Below, one piece after another: positions 42,626-51,732 of a DNA stretch of 64,000 nt. Position 1 is the first letter of the stretch; the number at the start of each line of letters is the position of its first letter. The stretch covers positions 1-64,000 of the forward strand of contig CAYMLO010000024.1 in NCBI GenBank assembly GCA_964390905.1, given 5' to 3'. Under the pieces are notes generated by a model that worked only from the letters and a program-made list of their open reading frames with translations, made no database searches and was not told where the DNA came from. Source of the stretch: JAFGLZ01 sp964390905 (GTDB taxonomy: Bacteria; Planctomycetota; Phycisphaerae; UBA1845; JAFGLZ01). A program made the translations under genes and the position numbers.

Positions 42626-43600
42626 ATGCCCCTTGACCTCCTTTCGCTGAGGCTGATCTACATACGACGCATCGTGGTGACCCTGGCCCACACCCTCGGC
42701 TGGGCCCGCGCGATGGCATTCGCGCGCTGGCTGGCCCGCGGCGTATTTGACCTCAACACGCCTGCGCGACGGCGAGCGGCGGACAACCTATCGCAGGCCT
42801 ACGGGGATGAATTGACCCCCGAGCAGCGGGATCGGCTCGCCAGGGACGTCTTCGAACACATCGCCGCCTTCTGGGTGGAGGCGTTCTTCGCCCGGCGCAA
42901 GCTCCGCATCAGTTCCTGGCGGCGGTTCGTTTCGTTCGACGACGAGCCCGCCGTGCGATCGCTGGCGGAATCACCCCGTGGGGCGTTGCTGGTGACGGCC
43001 TATCTCGGCAATCTCGCCGTGGGGGCCTACGCCCTGGGCCAGGTCTGCAGGCCCCTCTACGTCGTCATCGACGAGGCCGAGCACCCGGTCCTCAGGTCTT
43101 GGCAGGATGAGCTGTATCGCCAACCCAATCTCGAGTTCCTGCCCCGGCAGCGTGCGGGGGCGCAGACGGCGGATCTGCTGTCGGCTGGGCAGAAGGTCCT
43201 GATCGTCGGGGAGCACCCCCGCCGTCACGGACGGGCCATCGAGCTAGACTACCTCGGCCAGTCCTGGCCGTGCTATCCAACGGTGGGGGTCTTGGCTCGC
43301 TGGTGCAACGTGCCCGTTCACACCGTCGCCGCCCGGCGTCTGCCGGGGGAGTTCCGGTTCGCGGTCTCAGTCGGGCCGGCCGTCGACCCGGTCGATCTGG
43401 CGGACGGCGAGGACCCCGCCGAGGCGATCACGCAGCGGTACATGGCGGGGTTGGAGGCGGCCATTCGCCGTTGGCCCGACCAGTATCTCTGGACGCACGG
43501 CTGGGGGGCCGAGACCGCCCGTGCCGCGGTGGCCGCGGACGACCGCACCCCTTCTCACGGCCGTGCGGAGGACTCGCCAACCGCCCTGCGCGGGGAATGA
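42626..43600 (+). CDS. LpxL/HtrB-like lysophospholipid acyltransferase family protein
   Basis: A 324-residue protein with the layout of late lipid A acyltransferases: an N-terminal helix, ADNLSQAYGDELTPEQRDRLARDVFEH early, a central ALLVTAYLGNLAVGAYALG, then GQKVLIVGEHPRRHGRAIELDYLGQ, VGVLARWCNVPVHTVAARR and QYLWTHGWG. In active enzymes the central motif reads H-x-G-N-W-E; here the His is replaced by Tyr and the acidic residue is lost, so catalysis by the usual His/acid pair is doubtful. It may be a divergent branch or a partner protein. The gene starts 30 bases after the methyltransferase gene and precedes the LptD gene. Confidence 0.75.
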   Translation: MPLDLLSLRLIYIRRIVVTLAHTLGWARAMAFARWLARGVFDLNTPARRRAADNLSQAYGDELTPEQRDRLARDVFEHIAAFWVEAFFARRKLRISSWRRFVSFDDEPAVRSLAESPRGALLVTAYLGNLAVGAYALGQVCRPLYVVIDEAEHPVLRSWQDELYRQPNLEFLPRQRAGAQTADLLSAGQKVLIVGEHPRRHGRAIELDYLGQSWPCYPTVGVLARWCNVPVHTVAARRLPGEFRFAVSVGPAVDPVDLADGEDPAEAITQRYMAGLEAAIRRWPDQYLWTHGWGAETARAAVAADDRTPSHGRAEDSPTALRGE

Positions 43601-43667
43601 TCGGCCCCATAGGATGACAACCGTTTGGCAGAAAAAGGGTTGTGCGAGAAGGCGAGCGCGATTGCCA

Positions 43668-43695
43668 TTGACGCACAGGGCGCATTCGCTACAAT
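43668..43695 (+). promoter_or_regulatory. Sigma-70-like promoter for the lptD gene
   Basis: TTGACG at 43668-43673 and TACAAT at 43690-43695 are separated by 16 bases, a strong match in this GC-rich context. Transcription from about 43702 would leave about 78 bases before the TTG at 43780. Visual match. Confidence 0.55.
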
Positions 43696-43779
43696 AACAG
43701 TCTTGTCCTGGCGGCGGGCGTCAGCGCCAACGGGACGCTTGAGCTTCTGTGGAACTGGGAACAGACGGACCGCACCGAC

Positions 43780-46700
43780 TTGGATACGATCCGCCAACGC
43801 TGTTTGCATGCCCTGACCTCCCTGATGGGGATGCTATTGCTGTGTGCTGGGGCGACCCAACACCCCACCACCGCCCCCTACGAGATGGACGACCCCTCCC
43901 GACCCCTCCTGCCGACCGGTATCAGCGAGTCAGACGTGGAGATGGAGGGCAAGTTCGCCTACACCTGGCAACAGGACGGCGTCAGCACGGTGATGTACCG
44001 GGGCCGGTTCGAGCTGTTCATGGAGCGCCGGCGACTGTCGGCCGACGAGGCCGTCATCTGGCTCAGCACGGGCCACTACAAGGGCCGACGCTACCAGATT
44101 CTTGACGTTTTCCTCTGGCAAAACGCCGAGATCCGCGAGCCCGGGGGGACGGTCAGCACCTCGCCAGTGTTCCTGCTGAAGGTCCAGACTTTCGGCAAGG
44201 TGCTTCTGCAGGCCGACGCGACGAGCCTGGAACCACAGGGCAACACGCCCCTCTACGAACAGGCCTCAGACACCCGCAAGCTCATCGAGGCCCGCGAGGC
44301 CGCCATCGATCAGCTCGTGCCGGAACAGGCGAAGGACAAGCCCCACCCCGGCGAGGAGCCGTCGCCGATCCAGATCAAGTCGGCCGATGGGAGGGCGATG
44401 CTGCCCGTTCTGGACAAGGGCCCGAAGCGCGTCTCGTACCGCAGCAAGGAGCTGGAGGTCAACGTCAAGAAGGGGATCGTGATCGCCATCGGCGACGTGT
44501 ATCTGACCCAGACCGGCGGGGGGCCGGCCGACCTGTTGGAGATCTACGCCGACGCGGCCGTCCTGTTCCTTGCCGAGGGGATGATTCAGCAGAGCGAGGA
44601 GCTTCTCGGCAACGTCGGGGCTGAAGCCGCCGAGAAAGGGGGAGCCCGATCGAGGGGGGAAGGGATCGGTCAGGAGGAGGCGGACCGCGACGACGGGACG
44701 CTGGCGACGGAGCCCAAGACGCCGACAGCGGCGGCCAGCGGGATGGTCCAGGGGGCCTATCTGGAGGGCGACGTGGTCCTGTCGCGGGGCGAACGGATGA
44801 TCCGGGCCTCGCAACTGTACTACGACTTCCAAAACAACCGGGCGCTGATCCTCGATGCCGTGATGCGCGCCATGGCGCCGGAGCGGGGCGTACCGGTGTA
44901 CGTCCGGGCCGAGCGGGTCCGGCAGCTGTCTACGACCGAATACGCCGCGACCCAGGCGAAGATCACCTCCAGCGAGTTCCACACGCCGCACTACCACATC
45001 GGGGCCGAACGGGTCTACCTCCGCGACCGGACCACGCGGGATTCCTCCGGGCAGATCGTCGGGCTGGGGGCGGGCACGTACGAGATGCACGACCCGACGT
45101 TCAACATTGGCGGCGTGCCGGTGGCTTACTGGCCCTACACGGAGGGCGACTTCAAGCTCAGCGAGACCTCGCTACGGAGCGTCCGTGCGGGCTACAGCGA
45201 CGACTTCGGGGCCACCTTCGAGACCAAGTGGTACATGTTCAACCTGCTGGGGATGCGCCAACCCGAGGGGTATGACGCCTGGTTGAACCTGGACTACTAC
45301 ACGAAGCGCGGGCCTGGCGTGGGCATCAACCTGGACTACGAACGGGACGACTACTACGGCCTGTTCCGCAGCTACTACATCTACGACAAGGGGGAGGACG
45401 ATCTGGGCCCCTTCCGCGACGAGGATCCCTCGACCGAGCATCGGGGCCGAATCACCTGGCGACACCGGCAGTACCTGCCCAAGGACTGGGAGCTCACGCT
45501 GGAGGCGAGTTACATCAGCGATCCCGGCTTCCTCGAGGAGTACGAGACGAGCGAGTTCTTCGAGGGCAAGGAGCAGGAGACGCTGATCTACGCCAAGAAG
45601 CAGAAGGATCACTGGGCGTTCACGGCGTTGGCGCAATGGCGGGTGCTGGACTTCCTGACGCAGACGGAGCATCTGCCCGACTTCGGCTTCCACCTGCTCG
45701 GGCAGGACGTTGGGGGGATCGCGACGGCCTTCAGCGAGAGTCATGCCGGCATCGTCCGCTACCGACCCGACAACCGCCGGTTGTTCGATCGCCACCGCTT
45801 CGACGACAACACCGAGAAGAGCGATCTGACGCCCCGGGTGGACGAGCGTGCCGAGATCGACGTGCCCGTGCCGCTGGGCCCGGTCAAGTTCGTGCCGTTC
45901 TCGACGGCCCGCGGCAGCTTCTGGGATTCCGGGCCGACCGAGGAGGGCGGTAGCCTCTGGCGAGGCTATCTGAATTACGGGGCGCGCGCGGGGACGTACC
46001 TTTCTCGCGTCTATCCGGACGTCACCAGCCGCCTGTTCGACATCAACGGGATCAAGCACATTATCAAGCCGGACGTGGCCTTCTGGTTCGCGCATTCCAA
46101 CCTCAGCAGCATGGACTTGTATCCGTTCGATCAGGGCGTGGAGACGATCGACGACTTCGACGGGGTCACGGTTGGGTTGCGTCAGCGTTGGCAGACGAAG
46201 CGGGGCGGGCCCGGGAGATGGCGGATCGTCGACCTGCTGACGTTCGACCTGGAGGTGGGGGCGTTTCAGGACGGGCGGAGCGACGAGTTCACGCACGGCG
46301 ATACGTTCATGAGTCGGCCGGAGAACTCGATCACGGCTAACTACATCAACGGCAACCTGAACTACCGGCTGAGCGACACGACGGCGTTTCTGTGGGACTT
46401 CAACTGGGACATGGACGGCGGGGAGATGGACGTGACGAATGTGTCGATCGCGGTGGAGCGGTCGCCGCGTCTGAGTTACTTCTTCGGCTGGCGTTACATC
46501 CGCGAGACGGACAGCAACCTGCTCGGCTTGGGGGCGAACTACCGACTGAACGCGAAGCACACGTTGGCGTTCCGGACCTACTACGACATCGAGGTGGGCC
46601 GGGCGGCCGACTGGGCGGTAACCGTCGTCCGGAAGCTGCCCCGCTGGTACCTGGCGCTGAGCCTGGGGTACGACGGGGTGAAGGAAGACTGGAACATCTC

Positions 46701-46848
46701 GCTGGCGGCCTGGCCGGAGGGCCTGCCCGAGGCGACGCTCGGGACGCGTCGATTCACCGGTCTGGCCCGGACCACCGGTATCCGACCTCAGAAGGCGAGC
46801 GGGTCCCTGCCCCCAGCCACACCGACGCCGCCGGTCCAAACGGATTGA
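43780..46848 (+). CDS. lptD: LptD/OstA-like LPS assembly protein
   Basis: A 1022-residue protein, within or slightly above the usual LptD size. The N-terminal part after the signal peptide has OstA-type beta-jellyroll strands (LEVNVKKGIVIAIGDVYLTQ, VQGAYLEGDVVLSRGERMIRASQLYYD), as in LptA/LptD. The section IGGVPVAYWPYTEGDFKLSE is the usual link between jellyroll and barrel, and from about residue 470 the sequence has repeated amphipathic strands of an outer-membrane beta-barrel. LptD inserts LPS into the outer leaflet. The apparent start is TTG at 43780; an ATG at 43825 would shorten the signal peptide. A Pro/Thr-rich tail follows the barrel. The cluster with lpxD, lpxC and lpxA supports the role. 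The acidic, low-complexity insert around residues 285-320 is unusual. Confidence 0.8.
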   Translation: MDTIRQRCLHALTSLMGMLLLCAGATQHPTTAPYEMDDPSRPLLPTGISESDVEMEGKFAYTWQQDGVSTVMYRGRFELFMERRRLSADEAVIWLSTGHYKGRRYQILDVFLWQNAEIREPGGTVSTSPVFLLKVQTFGKVLLQADATSLEPQGNTPLYEQASDTRKLIEAREAAIDQLVPEQAKDKPHPGEEPSPIQIKSADGRAMLPVLDKGPKRVSYRSKELEVNVKKGIVIAIGDVYLTQTGGGPADLLEIYADAAVLFLAEGMIQQSEELLGNVGAEAAEKGGARSRGEGIGQEEADRDDGTLATEPKTPTAAASGMVQGAYLEGDVVLSRGERMIRASQLYYDFQNNRALILDAVMRAMAPERGVPVYVRAERVRQLSTTEYAATQAKITSSEFHTPHYHIGAERVYLRDRTTRDSSGQIVGLGAGTYEMHDPTFNIGGVPVAYWPYTEGDFKLSETSLRSVRAGYSDDFGATFETKWYMFNLLGMRQPEGYDAWLNLDYYTKRGPGVGINLDYERDDYYGLFRSYYIYDKGEDDLGPFRDEDPSTEHRGRITWRHRQYLPKDWELTLEASYISDPGFLEEYETSEFFEGKEQETLIYAKKQKDHWAFTALAQWRVLDFLTQTEHLPDFGFHLLGQDVGGIATAFSESHAGIVRYRPDNRRLFDRHRFDDNTEKSDLTPRVDERAEIDVPVPLGPVKFVPFSTARGSFWDSGPTEEGGSLWRGYLNYGARAGTYLSRVYPDVTSRLFDINGIKHIIKPDVAFWFAHSNLSSMDLYPFDQGVETIDDFDGVTVGLRQRWQTKRGGPGRWRIVDLLTFDLEVGAFQDGRSDEFTHGDTFMSRPENSITANYINGNLNYRLSDTTAFLWDFNWDMDGGEMDVTNVSIAVERSPRLSYFFGWRYIRETDSNLLGLGANYRLNAKHTLAFRTYYDIEVGRAADWAVTVVRKLPRWYLALSLGYDGVKEDWNISLAAWPEGLPEATLGTRRFTGLARTTGIRPQKASGSLPPATPTPPVQTD

Positions 46849-46946
46849 TGCGGATCTGCAGCGGCGAGCGCGCTTTTGTGTGCGCAGGATGCTGGTCCGC
46901 TCAGAAGCCCCAACCTGCTTGGATGCGGGATGCTGGGGTGGCGGCC

Positions 46947-46974
46947 TTGTCTTGGTGGGCCGAATCGGCACAAT
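46947..46974 (+). promoter_or_regulatory. Weak promoter candidate before the OmpH genes
   Basis: TTGTCT at 46947-46952 and CACAAT at 46969-46974 lie 16 bases apart in the 242-base spacer between the lptD gene and the first OmpH gene. The match is modest. Confidence 0.3.
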
Positions 46975-47090
46975 GTGACTCACGCCCGGCAGAGTCGAGG
47001 AGACAAGACCCACGGGTGGCGCGGCCCGTTGAACCGGGCGCAAATGGCGGCGTCGGTCCCGGGTCCGCATCGAGAAGACGAGGAAAGACG

Positions 47091-47696
47091 ATGAGAACCG
47101 TTATGACGGTGATGACGACGGTGGGCGTGGTGGCGGCGATCGTTGTGATCTTCGCCGGCCGCGCCACGCGCGCTGAGGGGCCGGGCGCACAGCCGCTGTA
47201 CGGCGTGGTCAGCTTGGCTCAGATCATGCGCGAGTTCAAGGAGGTCCAGGAGATACGGGACAAGCTCCAGAAACGGGCAGAGGATTTCCAGAAAGAGGGT
47301 GAGGCGCGGCGGCAGAAGATCGAAGAGACCCGCCTGAACCGCGACATGGAGCACCCCGACAGCCCGAAGTGGTTCGAGCACCAGAAGGAGCTCAACCGGT
47401 TGACGGTCGAGCTGGAACTATGGAGCAAGTTCGAGCAGAAGGACCTCGAAGCCGAGAAGCGCCAGCAGCTGAACGTCTTGTACAAGCGGATCCTGGGGGC
47501 TGTCGAGCAGGTAGCCAAGCATCGCGGGTTGGACTTGGTCTTTCGGTATGACACGGTCGATCTGAACGACCCCAACGCCCTGCTGACGACGGAGGCGATG
47601 CGGCTTCGAGCGGTCGTCTACGGCGCACCGAGGGTCGACGTGACCAAGGATGTCATCCATCGGGTCAACAACCCATCGGGCAGGAAGGGCAAGTAA
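47091..47696 (+). CDS. OmpH/Skp-family periplasmic chaperone, copy 1
   Basis: A 201-residue protein. A signal peptide (VVAAIVVIFAGRATRAEG) is followed by the OmpH opening LYGVVSLAQIMREFKEVQEI, a long coiled-coil of about 90 residues with many Glu/Lys/Arg, and the end GLDLVFRYDTVDLND, where Skp-type proteins return to their small beta body. Skp binds unfolded outer-membrane proteins in the periplasm. GAGGAAAG precedes the ATG at 47091; an open frame upstream is not part of the gene. It lies 74 bases before a second OmpH-type gene and upstream of lpxD, the usual place for skp. Confidence 0.8.
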   Translation: MRTVMTVMTTVGVVAAIVVIFAGRATRAEGPGAQPLYGVVSLAQIMREFKEVQEIRDKLQKRAEDFQKEGEARRQKIEETRLNRDMEHPDSPKWFEHQKELNRLTVELELWSKFEQKDLEAEKRQQLNVLYKRILGAVEQVAKHRGLDLVFRYDTVDLNDPNALLTTEAMRLRAVVYGAPRVDVTKDVIHRVNNPSGRKGK

Positions 47697-47769
47697 CAGG
47701 GCGTACCGCATCCGCGTCGGCGTCGACCGGTTGGGCGGGGCGGCGCGGAGGCGATCTCAGGAGTCGGTC

Positions 47770-48438
47770 ATGGCGAAGAAACTGTCATCAAGCGTGTCTT
47801 CGAGATGGATGCTGATCCTTGCGTTGGGGGGTTGCCTGTCGGCTGGTGCGCTGATGGGCCGCGGCGGCACCCGCGCCGCCGAGAACGCCGCAGCGGGCAA
47901 GGCCCCCGTCTTCGCGGTGGTGGATCTGTTCTCGGTGCTGAACACGTCGCGGATGTACAAGGATATGCAAGAACAGCTCAAAAAAGGCGCCGAAGAGAAG
48001 CGGAAGGAAGCCCAACGCCGCGAGCAGGCGGCCAAAGAGGCGCAAGAGATGGCCGGGGCTTTCAAGCGGACGGCGCCGGAGTTCCGCGACAAGTTCAAAG
48101 CCTTCGTCGATGCCGCCGTCGACTACAATGCGTACGTCCGGTTGAGCCAGGCCGAACAGATCCTCCTGCTCAACAAAGGGACCTGGGAGGTCTACCAGGC
48201 CATTCTGGCGACCGTCAAGACGGTGGCCGAAGAGAACGGCGTGGACATCGTGCTGTACCTGGACGACTTCGAGCCCAATCTGCAGGACACCCAGCAGCTG
48301 CTCGGGCAGATCCGGCAGCGCAAGGTGCTGCACGCGTCGGCGGCGACGGACCTGACCAAGCAGGTGCTGGAGCGGCTCGACGCGAACTACCGCAAAGCCC
48401 GCGCCGCAAAAGAGGGCGGCGGCGAGAAGGGCGGTTAG
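47770..48438 (+). CDS. OmpH/Skp-family periplasmic chaperone, copy 2
   Basis: A 222-residue protein with signal peptide and the OmpH core: VFAVVDLFSVLNTSRMYKDM, a Lys/Glu-rich coiled-coil (KKGAEEKRKEAQRREQAAKE), and NGVDIVLYLDDFEPN at the end of the coil. It is a paralogue of the preceding gene but diverged in the first part of the coil. Translation starts at ATG 47770, after AGGAG. The lpxD gene begins three bases after its stop, so both are on one transcript. Confidence 0.8.
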   Translation: MAKKLSSSVSSRWMLILALGGCLSAGALMGRGGTRAAENAAAGKAPVFAVVDLFSVLNTSRMYKDMQEQLKKGAEEKRKEAQRREQAAKEAQEMAGAFKRTAPEFRDKFKAFVDAAVDYNAYVRLSQAEQILLLNKGTWEVYQAILATVKTVAEENGVDIVLYLDDFEPNLQDTQQLLGQIRQRKVLHASAATDLTKQVLERLDANYRKARAAKEGGGEKGG

Positions 48439-48441
48439 CCC

Positions 48442-49494
48442 ATGGTCGCCAGACAGACCCTGGCCGAACTGGCCGAGGCGGTTGGCGGACAGGTTCGGGG
48501 GGATGCGGAGGTGCGCGTCGTCGCGGTGGGCGCCGTTGACCAGGCCGGTCCGGACGAGATCACCTGGGTCACCGACCAGCGCTACGCGGCGAAGCTGTCG
48601 AGCAGCCGGGCCGGTGCCGTCGTCGTCCCTTTCGAGTTCGAGCAGACCCCGATGCCGGCCATCCTGTGTGCGGATCCGGGGGCCGCCATCGCCCTGATCC
48701 TGGAACGGTTGGCCCCGCCCGCCTGGACGCCGGAACCGGGCGTTCACCCCACCGCCGTCGTGGCCGAGACCGCCCAGCTCGGTGAGGGGGTCGCTGTCGG
48801 TCCCTACGCCGTCGTCAGTCATCGGGCCGTCATCGGTGATCGCACCGTTCTGCATGCCCACGTGGTGATTGGTCCCGACGTGACGGTCGGCGCCGACAGC
48901 GTCTTCTGGCCGCACGTCGTCGTCCGCGAGCGCTGCCGGCTTGGGTCCCGTGTCATCGCGCATCCGCAGGTAACGATTGGCAGCGACGGATACGGCTACC
49001 GCTTCGCGAAGGGGCGGCATCACAAGATTCCCCAGACCGGGATCGTGCGGATCGAGGACGACGTGGAGATCGGTGCGGGCAGCTGCATCGACCGGGCCAA
49101 GGTGGGCGAGACCGTCATCGGGCAAGGCACGAAGATTGATAACCTGGTGCAGATCGCCCATAATGTCCGAGTGGGTCCGCACTGCTTGCTGGTGGCCCAG
49201 GTCGGGCTTGCCGGGACGGTCAACGTGGGCCCGTATGCGATGCTCGGCGGCAAAGTCGGTGTGGCGGACCACTTGACCATCGGCGAGGGGGCGAAGGTAG
49301 CAGCAGGCAGCGGGCTGTGGCGGGACGTGCCGGCCGGTGCCTCCGTGGGAGGCATCCCTGCCCGCGACGGCAGGCTGTGGATGCGGCAGCAGCGCTTGCT
49401 TGACAAGCTTCCGGAGATGCACGCCCGGATGCGCGAGCTCGAGAAACGGGTGGCCAGCCTTGAAGCGGCAGCAGACCATCAGCAAGACGGTTGA
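48442..49494 (+). CDS. lpxD: UDP-3-O-acylglucosamine N-acyltransferase
   Basis: A 350-residue enzyme that adds the second acyl chain in lipid A synthesis. The N-terminal uridine-binding part contains ITWVTDQRYAAKLSSSRAGAVVV. The left-handed beta-helix follows with hexapeptide repeats (VHPTAVVAETAQLGEGVAVG). The LpxD signature IGSDGYGYRF, then HKIPQTGIVRIEDDVEIGAG, and the catalytic His in NLVQIAHNV are all present. It uses UDP-3-acyl-glucosamine and acyl-ACP in the cytoplasm. The C-terminal helical tail (RMRELEKRVASLEAA) fits trimeric LpxD. The next gene starts inside its last codons. Confidence 0.95.
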   Translation: MVARQTLAELAEAVGGQVRGDAEVRVVAVGAVDQAGPDEITWVTDQRYAAKLSSSRAGAVVVPFEFEQTPMPAILCADPGAAIALILERLAPPAWTPEPGVHPTAVVAETAQLGEGVAVGPYAVVSHRAVIGDRTVLHAHVVIGPDVTVGADSVFWPHVVVRERCRLGSRVIAHPQVTIGSDGYGYRFAKGRHHKIPQTGIVRIEDDVEIGAGSCIDRAKVGETVIGQGTKIDNLVQIAHNVRVGPHCLLVAQVGLAGTVNVGPYAMLGGKVGVADHLTIGEGAKVAAGSGLWRDVPAGASVGGIPARDGRLWMRQQRLLDKLPEMHARMRELEKRVASLEAAADHQQDG

Positions 49495-50776
49495 GCTGAC
49501 GGGCCGCGGCCTGTTCACCGGGGAGGAAGTGACGGTTCGGCTCCGTCCCGCGCCGCCCGACACGGGGGTGGTTTTCATCCGGACTGATCAATCCGAGCCG
49601 GTTCAGATTGCCGCCACGATCGACAACGTCACCAAGCGGGCCCGACGGTCGTCGCTTCGCAACGGGACGGTCTCGGTCGAGACGGTGGAGCATTTCCTGG
49701 CCGCCGTGGTTGGCGCCGACGTGGACAACCTCCAGGTCGAGCTGACGGGCGCGGGCTGCGAACTGCCCGCGGGCGACGGCAGCTGCACGATCTACCTGGA
49801 AGCCTTGCAGGGCGCGGGGCTGACCGAGCAGGAGGCCGAGCGCCGCGTGATCCAGATCACCCAGCACGTCCGCGTCAGCCAGGGGGACGCCAGTATCGAT
49901 GCGGTGCCCGGCGACCCGGACGTCCTCGACATCCTCTACGACCTGGACTACGGCGACATCAGGCCGATCGGGCGGCAACTGTTCGCAGCGCGGATCACAC
50001 CGGAGACGTTCGCCCGGGACATCGCACCGGCGCGGACCTTCCTGTTGGAGCAGGAGGCCAAGGCGTTCCGGGCGCGGGGGCTGGGGGCGCACCTGACCTA
50101 CAAGGACGTCCTGGTCTTCGGGCCGGACGGACCGATCGAGAACAAGGCGCGGTTCCCCAACGAGTGCGTTCGGCACAAGATCCAGGACCTCGTCGGCGAC
50201 TGCATGCTGATCGGCGGGCACCTCCGCGGGCGGCTGATCGCGCGGAAGTCGGGCCATGCTTTGAACCACGACCTGGTCCGCGAGCTCATCGAGGTGCTGC
50301 GTTCCCAGGAGCTGGAGCGGCGGCTGGGGGCCGAGCCGGCCGTCGACATCCGGCGGATCCAGCGTCTGTTGCCGCATCGTTACCCATTCCTGTTGGTGGA
50401 TCGGGTGATCGACCTGGTGCCGGAGAAACAGATCACGGCCGTCAAGAACGTGACGATCAACGAGGAGTTCTTCCAGGGCCACTACCCGGGCCAGCCGATC
50501 ATGCCGGGCGTGATGATCATCGAGGCGCTGGCCCAGGCGACGGGGCTGCTGCTGAGTCAGCGGCTTGAACACACGGGCAAGGTGGCGGTGCTGCTCAGCG
50601 TGGACCACGCCAAGTTCCGCCGCGCGGTCGTGCCCGGTGACCAGCTGATCCTCGAGGCCGAGACCATCCGCGCCAAGTCGAGGACCGCGCACGTGCGTTG
50701 CTGGGCGAAGGTCGGGAACGCATTGGCGGCAGAGGCCACGCTCAAGTGTATGATGGTCGACGCCGAGCCGCTCTAG
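49460..50776 (+). CDS. lpxC/fabZ: LpxC-FabZ fusion: UDP-acyl-GlcNAc deacetylase and hydroxyacyl-ACP dehydratase
   Basis: A 438-residue bifunctional enzyme. Residues about 1-285 are LpxC, the committed deacetylase of lipid A synthesis: KTVELTGRGLFTGEEV at the start, VEHFLAAVVGADVDN with the first zinc His, ECVRHKIQDLVGD with the second His and Asp, and SGHALNHDLV with the catalytic His. Residues about 295-438 are FabZ: IQRLLPHRYPFLLVDRVI and GHYPGQPIMPGVMIIEALAQ with the catalytic His and Glu. Such fusions are known in Bacteroidetes and related diderms. The start is most likely the TTG at 49460, inside the end of lpxD, because the family begins there and there is no in-frame ATG nearby. The overlap with lpxD is 35 bases. 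Confidence 0.92.
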   Translation: MKRQQTISKTVELTGRGLFTGEEVTVRLRPAPPDTGVVFIRTDQSEPVQIAATIDNVTKRARRSSLRNGTVSVETVEHFLAAVVGADVDNLQVELTGAGCELPAGDGSCTIYLEALQGAGLTEQEAERRVIQITQHVRVSQGDASIDAVPGDPDVLDILYDLDYGDIRPIGRQLFAARITPETFARDIAPARTFLLEQEAKAFRARGLGAHLTYKDVLVFGPDGPIENKARFPNECVRHKIQDLVGDCMLIGGHLRGRLIARKSGHALNHDLVRELIEVLRSQELERRLGAEPAVDIRRIQRLLPHRYPFLLVDRVIDLVPEKQITAVKNVTINEEFFQGHYPGQPIMPGVMIIEALAQATGLLLSQRLEHTGKVAVLLSVDHAKFRRAVVPGDQLILEAETIRAKSRTAHVRCWAKVGNALAAEATLKCMMVDAEPL

Positions 50777-50856
50777 GCGCCCGCGGCAAGGCGGACGTCC
50801 GCTCTCTTCGAAGATGGGGGCTGTGCGTCAGGTGGGAAAGGAGGACCTAGTGCACC

Positions 50857-51732
50857 ATGGGCAGTTTCCATCCCAGTGCGGTGATTGACCCAAAGGCGAC
50901 CGTCGGCCGCGACGTCCAGATCGGCCCGAGCTGCTACGTCGGGCCCGACGTCACGCTGGGCGACGGCTGCATCCTACACAACAACGTGACCCTCACCGGT
51001 CGGACGACCATCGGTCGGGGGAACGTGTTCTTCCCGACGTGCGTCATCGGCGCGGAGCCGCAGGACCTCAAGTTTCAGGGCGAGCCGACGGAGCTGATCA
51101 TCGGCGACCAGAACGTCTTTCGGGAGCTGGTGACCGTGCACGCGGGCACCGGGGCGGGCGGCGGGGTGACCCGCGTGGGCAGCCACAACCGGTTTCTCGT
51201 CGGGGTCCATGTCGCCCACGACATGATCATCGAGGACCACACGATTATCCCCAACGCCGTGCAATTGGGTGGTCACGTCCACGTTGAAAGCTACGTCACG
51301 TTCGGGGGACTGGCGGCGGTGCATCACTTCGCCACCGTGGGTCGCTACGCCTTCGTCGGGGGCATGACACGTGCCCTCACTGACGTGCCGCCTTTCATGA
51401 TCTTTCAGGGGTATGAAGGCCGCGTCCGCGGCGTCAACCTGAAGGGGATGGCCCGCTGGGGGTTCTCGCAGGAGCGGCTCCAACCCATCCGCCAGGCCTT
51501 CAAGGACCTGTACACAGATCGCAGCCGCTTCGGCGGCCCGTTGCTGCACCGGCTGGAGCGCATCGAATCCGACGGCGAGCTGACCGATGACGTCCGCTAC
51601 CTGGTCGGGTTCGTACGTCGGACCATCGGCGAGGGCCGTTCCGGGCGCTACCTCGAGTCGGTCCGGGGGCGGGCGACGCGGCGCAAGGCAGATTTCTACG
51701 AAGAAGGCGCGACCGGGGGGAGCGCGTCGTGA
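50857..51732 (+). CDS. lpxA: UDP-N-acetylglucosamine O-acyltransferase
   Basis: A 291-residue enzyme, longer than the E. coli protein by about 30 residues at the C-terminus. The hexapeptide-repeat helix starts SFHPSAVIDPKATVGRDVQIG. VIGAEPQDLKFQGEPTELII is the LpxA-specific part, and VGVHVAHDMIIEDHTIIPN carries the catalytic His. GYEGRVRGVNLKGMARWGFS leads to the C-terminal helices. It adds the first acyl chain to UDP-GlcNAc or, if the GnnA-like neighbour provides it, to UDP-GlcNAc3N. It is 80 bases after the lpxC-fabZ gene, and its stop overlaps the next gene start (GTGA). Confidence 0.95.
   Translation: MGSFHPSAVIDPKATVGRDVQIGPSCYVGPDVTLGDGCILHNNVTLTGRTTIGRGNVFFPTCVIGAEPQDLKFQGEPTELIIGDQNVFRELVTVHAGTGAGGGVTRVGSHNRFLVGVHVAHDMIIEDHTIIPNAVQLGGHVHVESYVTFGGLAAVHHFATVGRYAFVGGMTRALTDVPPFMIFQGYEGRVRGVNLKGMARWGFSQERLQPIRQAFKDLYTDRSRFGGPLLHRLERIESDGELTDDVRYLVGFVRRTIGEGRSGRYLESVRGRATRRKADFYEEGATGGSAS

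Noticed and set aside
45172..47070. A 632-codon open frame antisense to the lptD gene
   Set aside because: The plus strand has clear LptD features. The antisense product is rich in Arg, Pro and Val with no domain.
47788..49578. A 596-codon open frame antisense to the OmpH and lpxD genes
   Set aside because: The plus strand has unmistakable OmpH, LpxD and LpxC sequences. The antisense frame is a by-product of codon bias.
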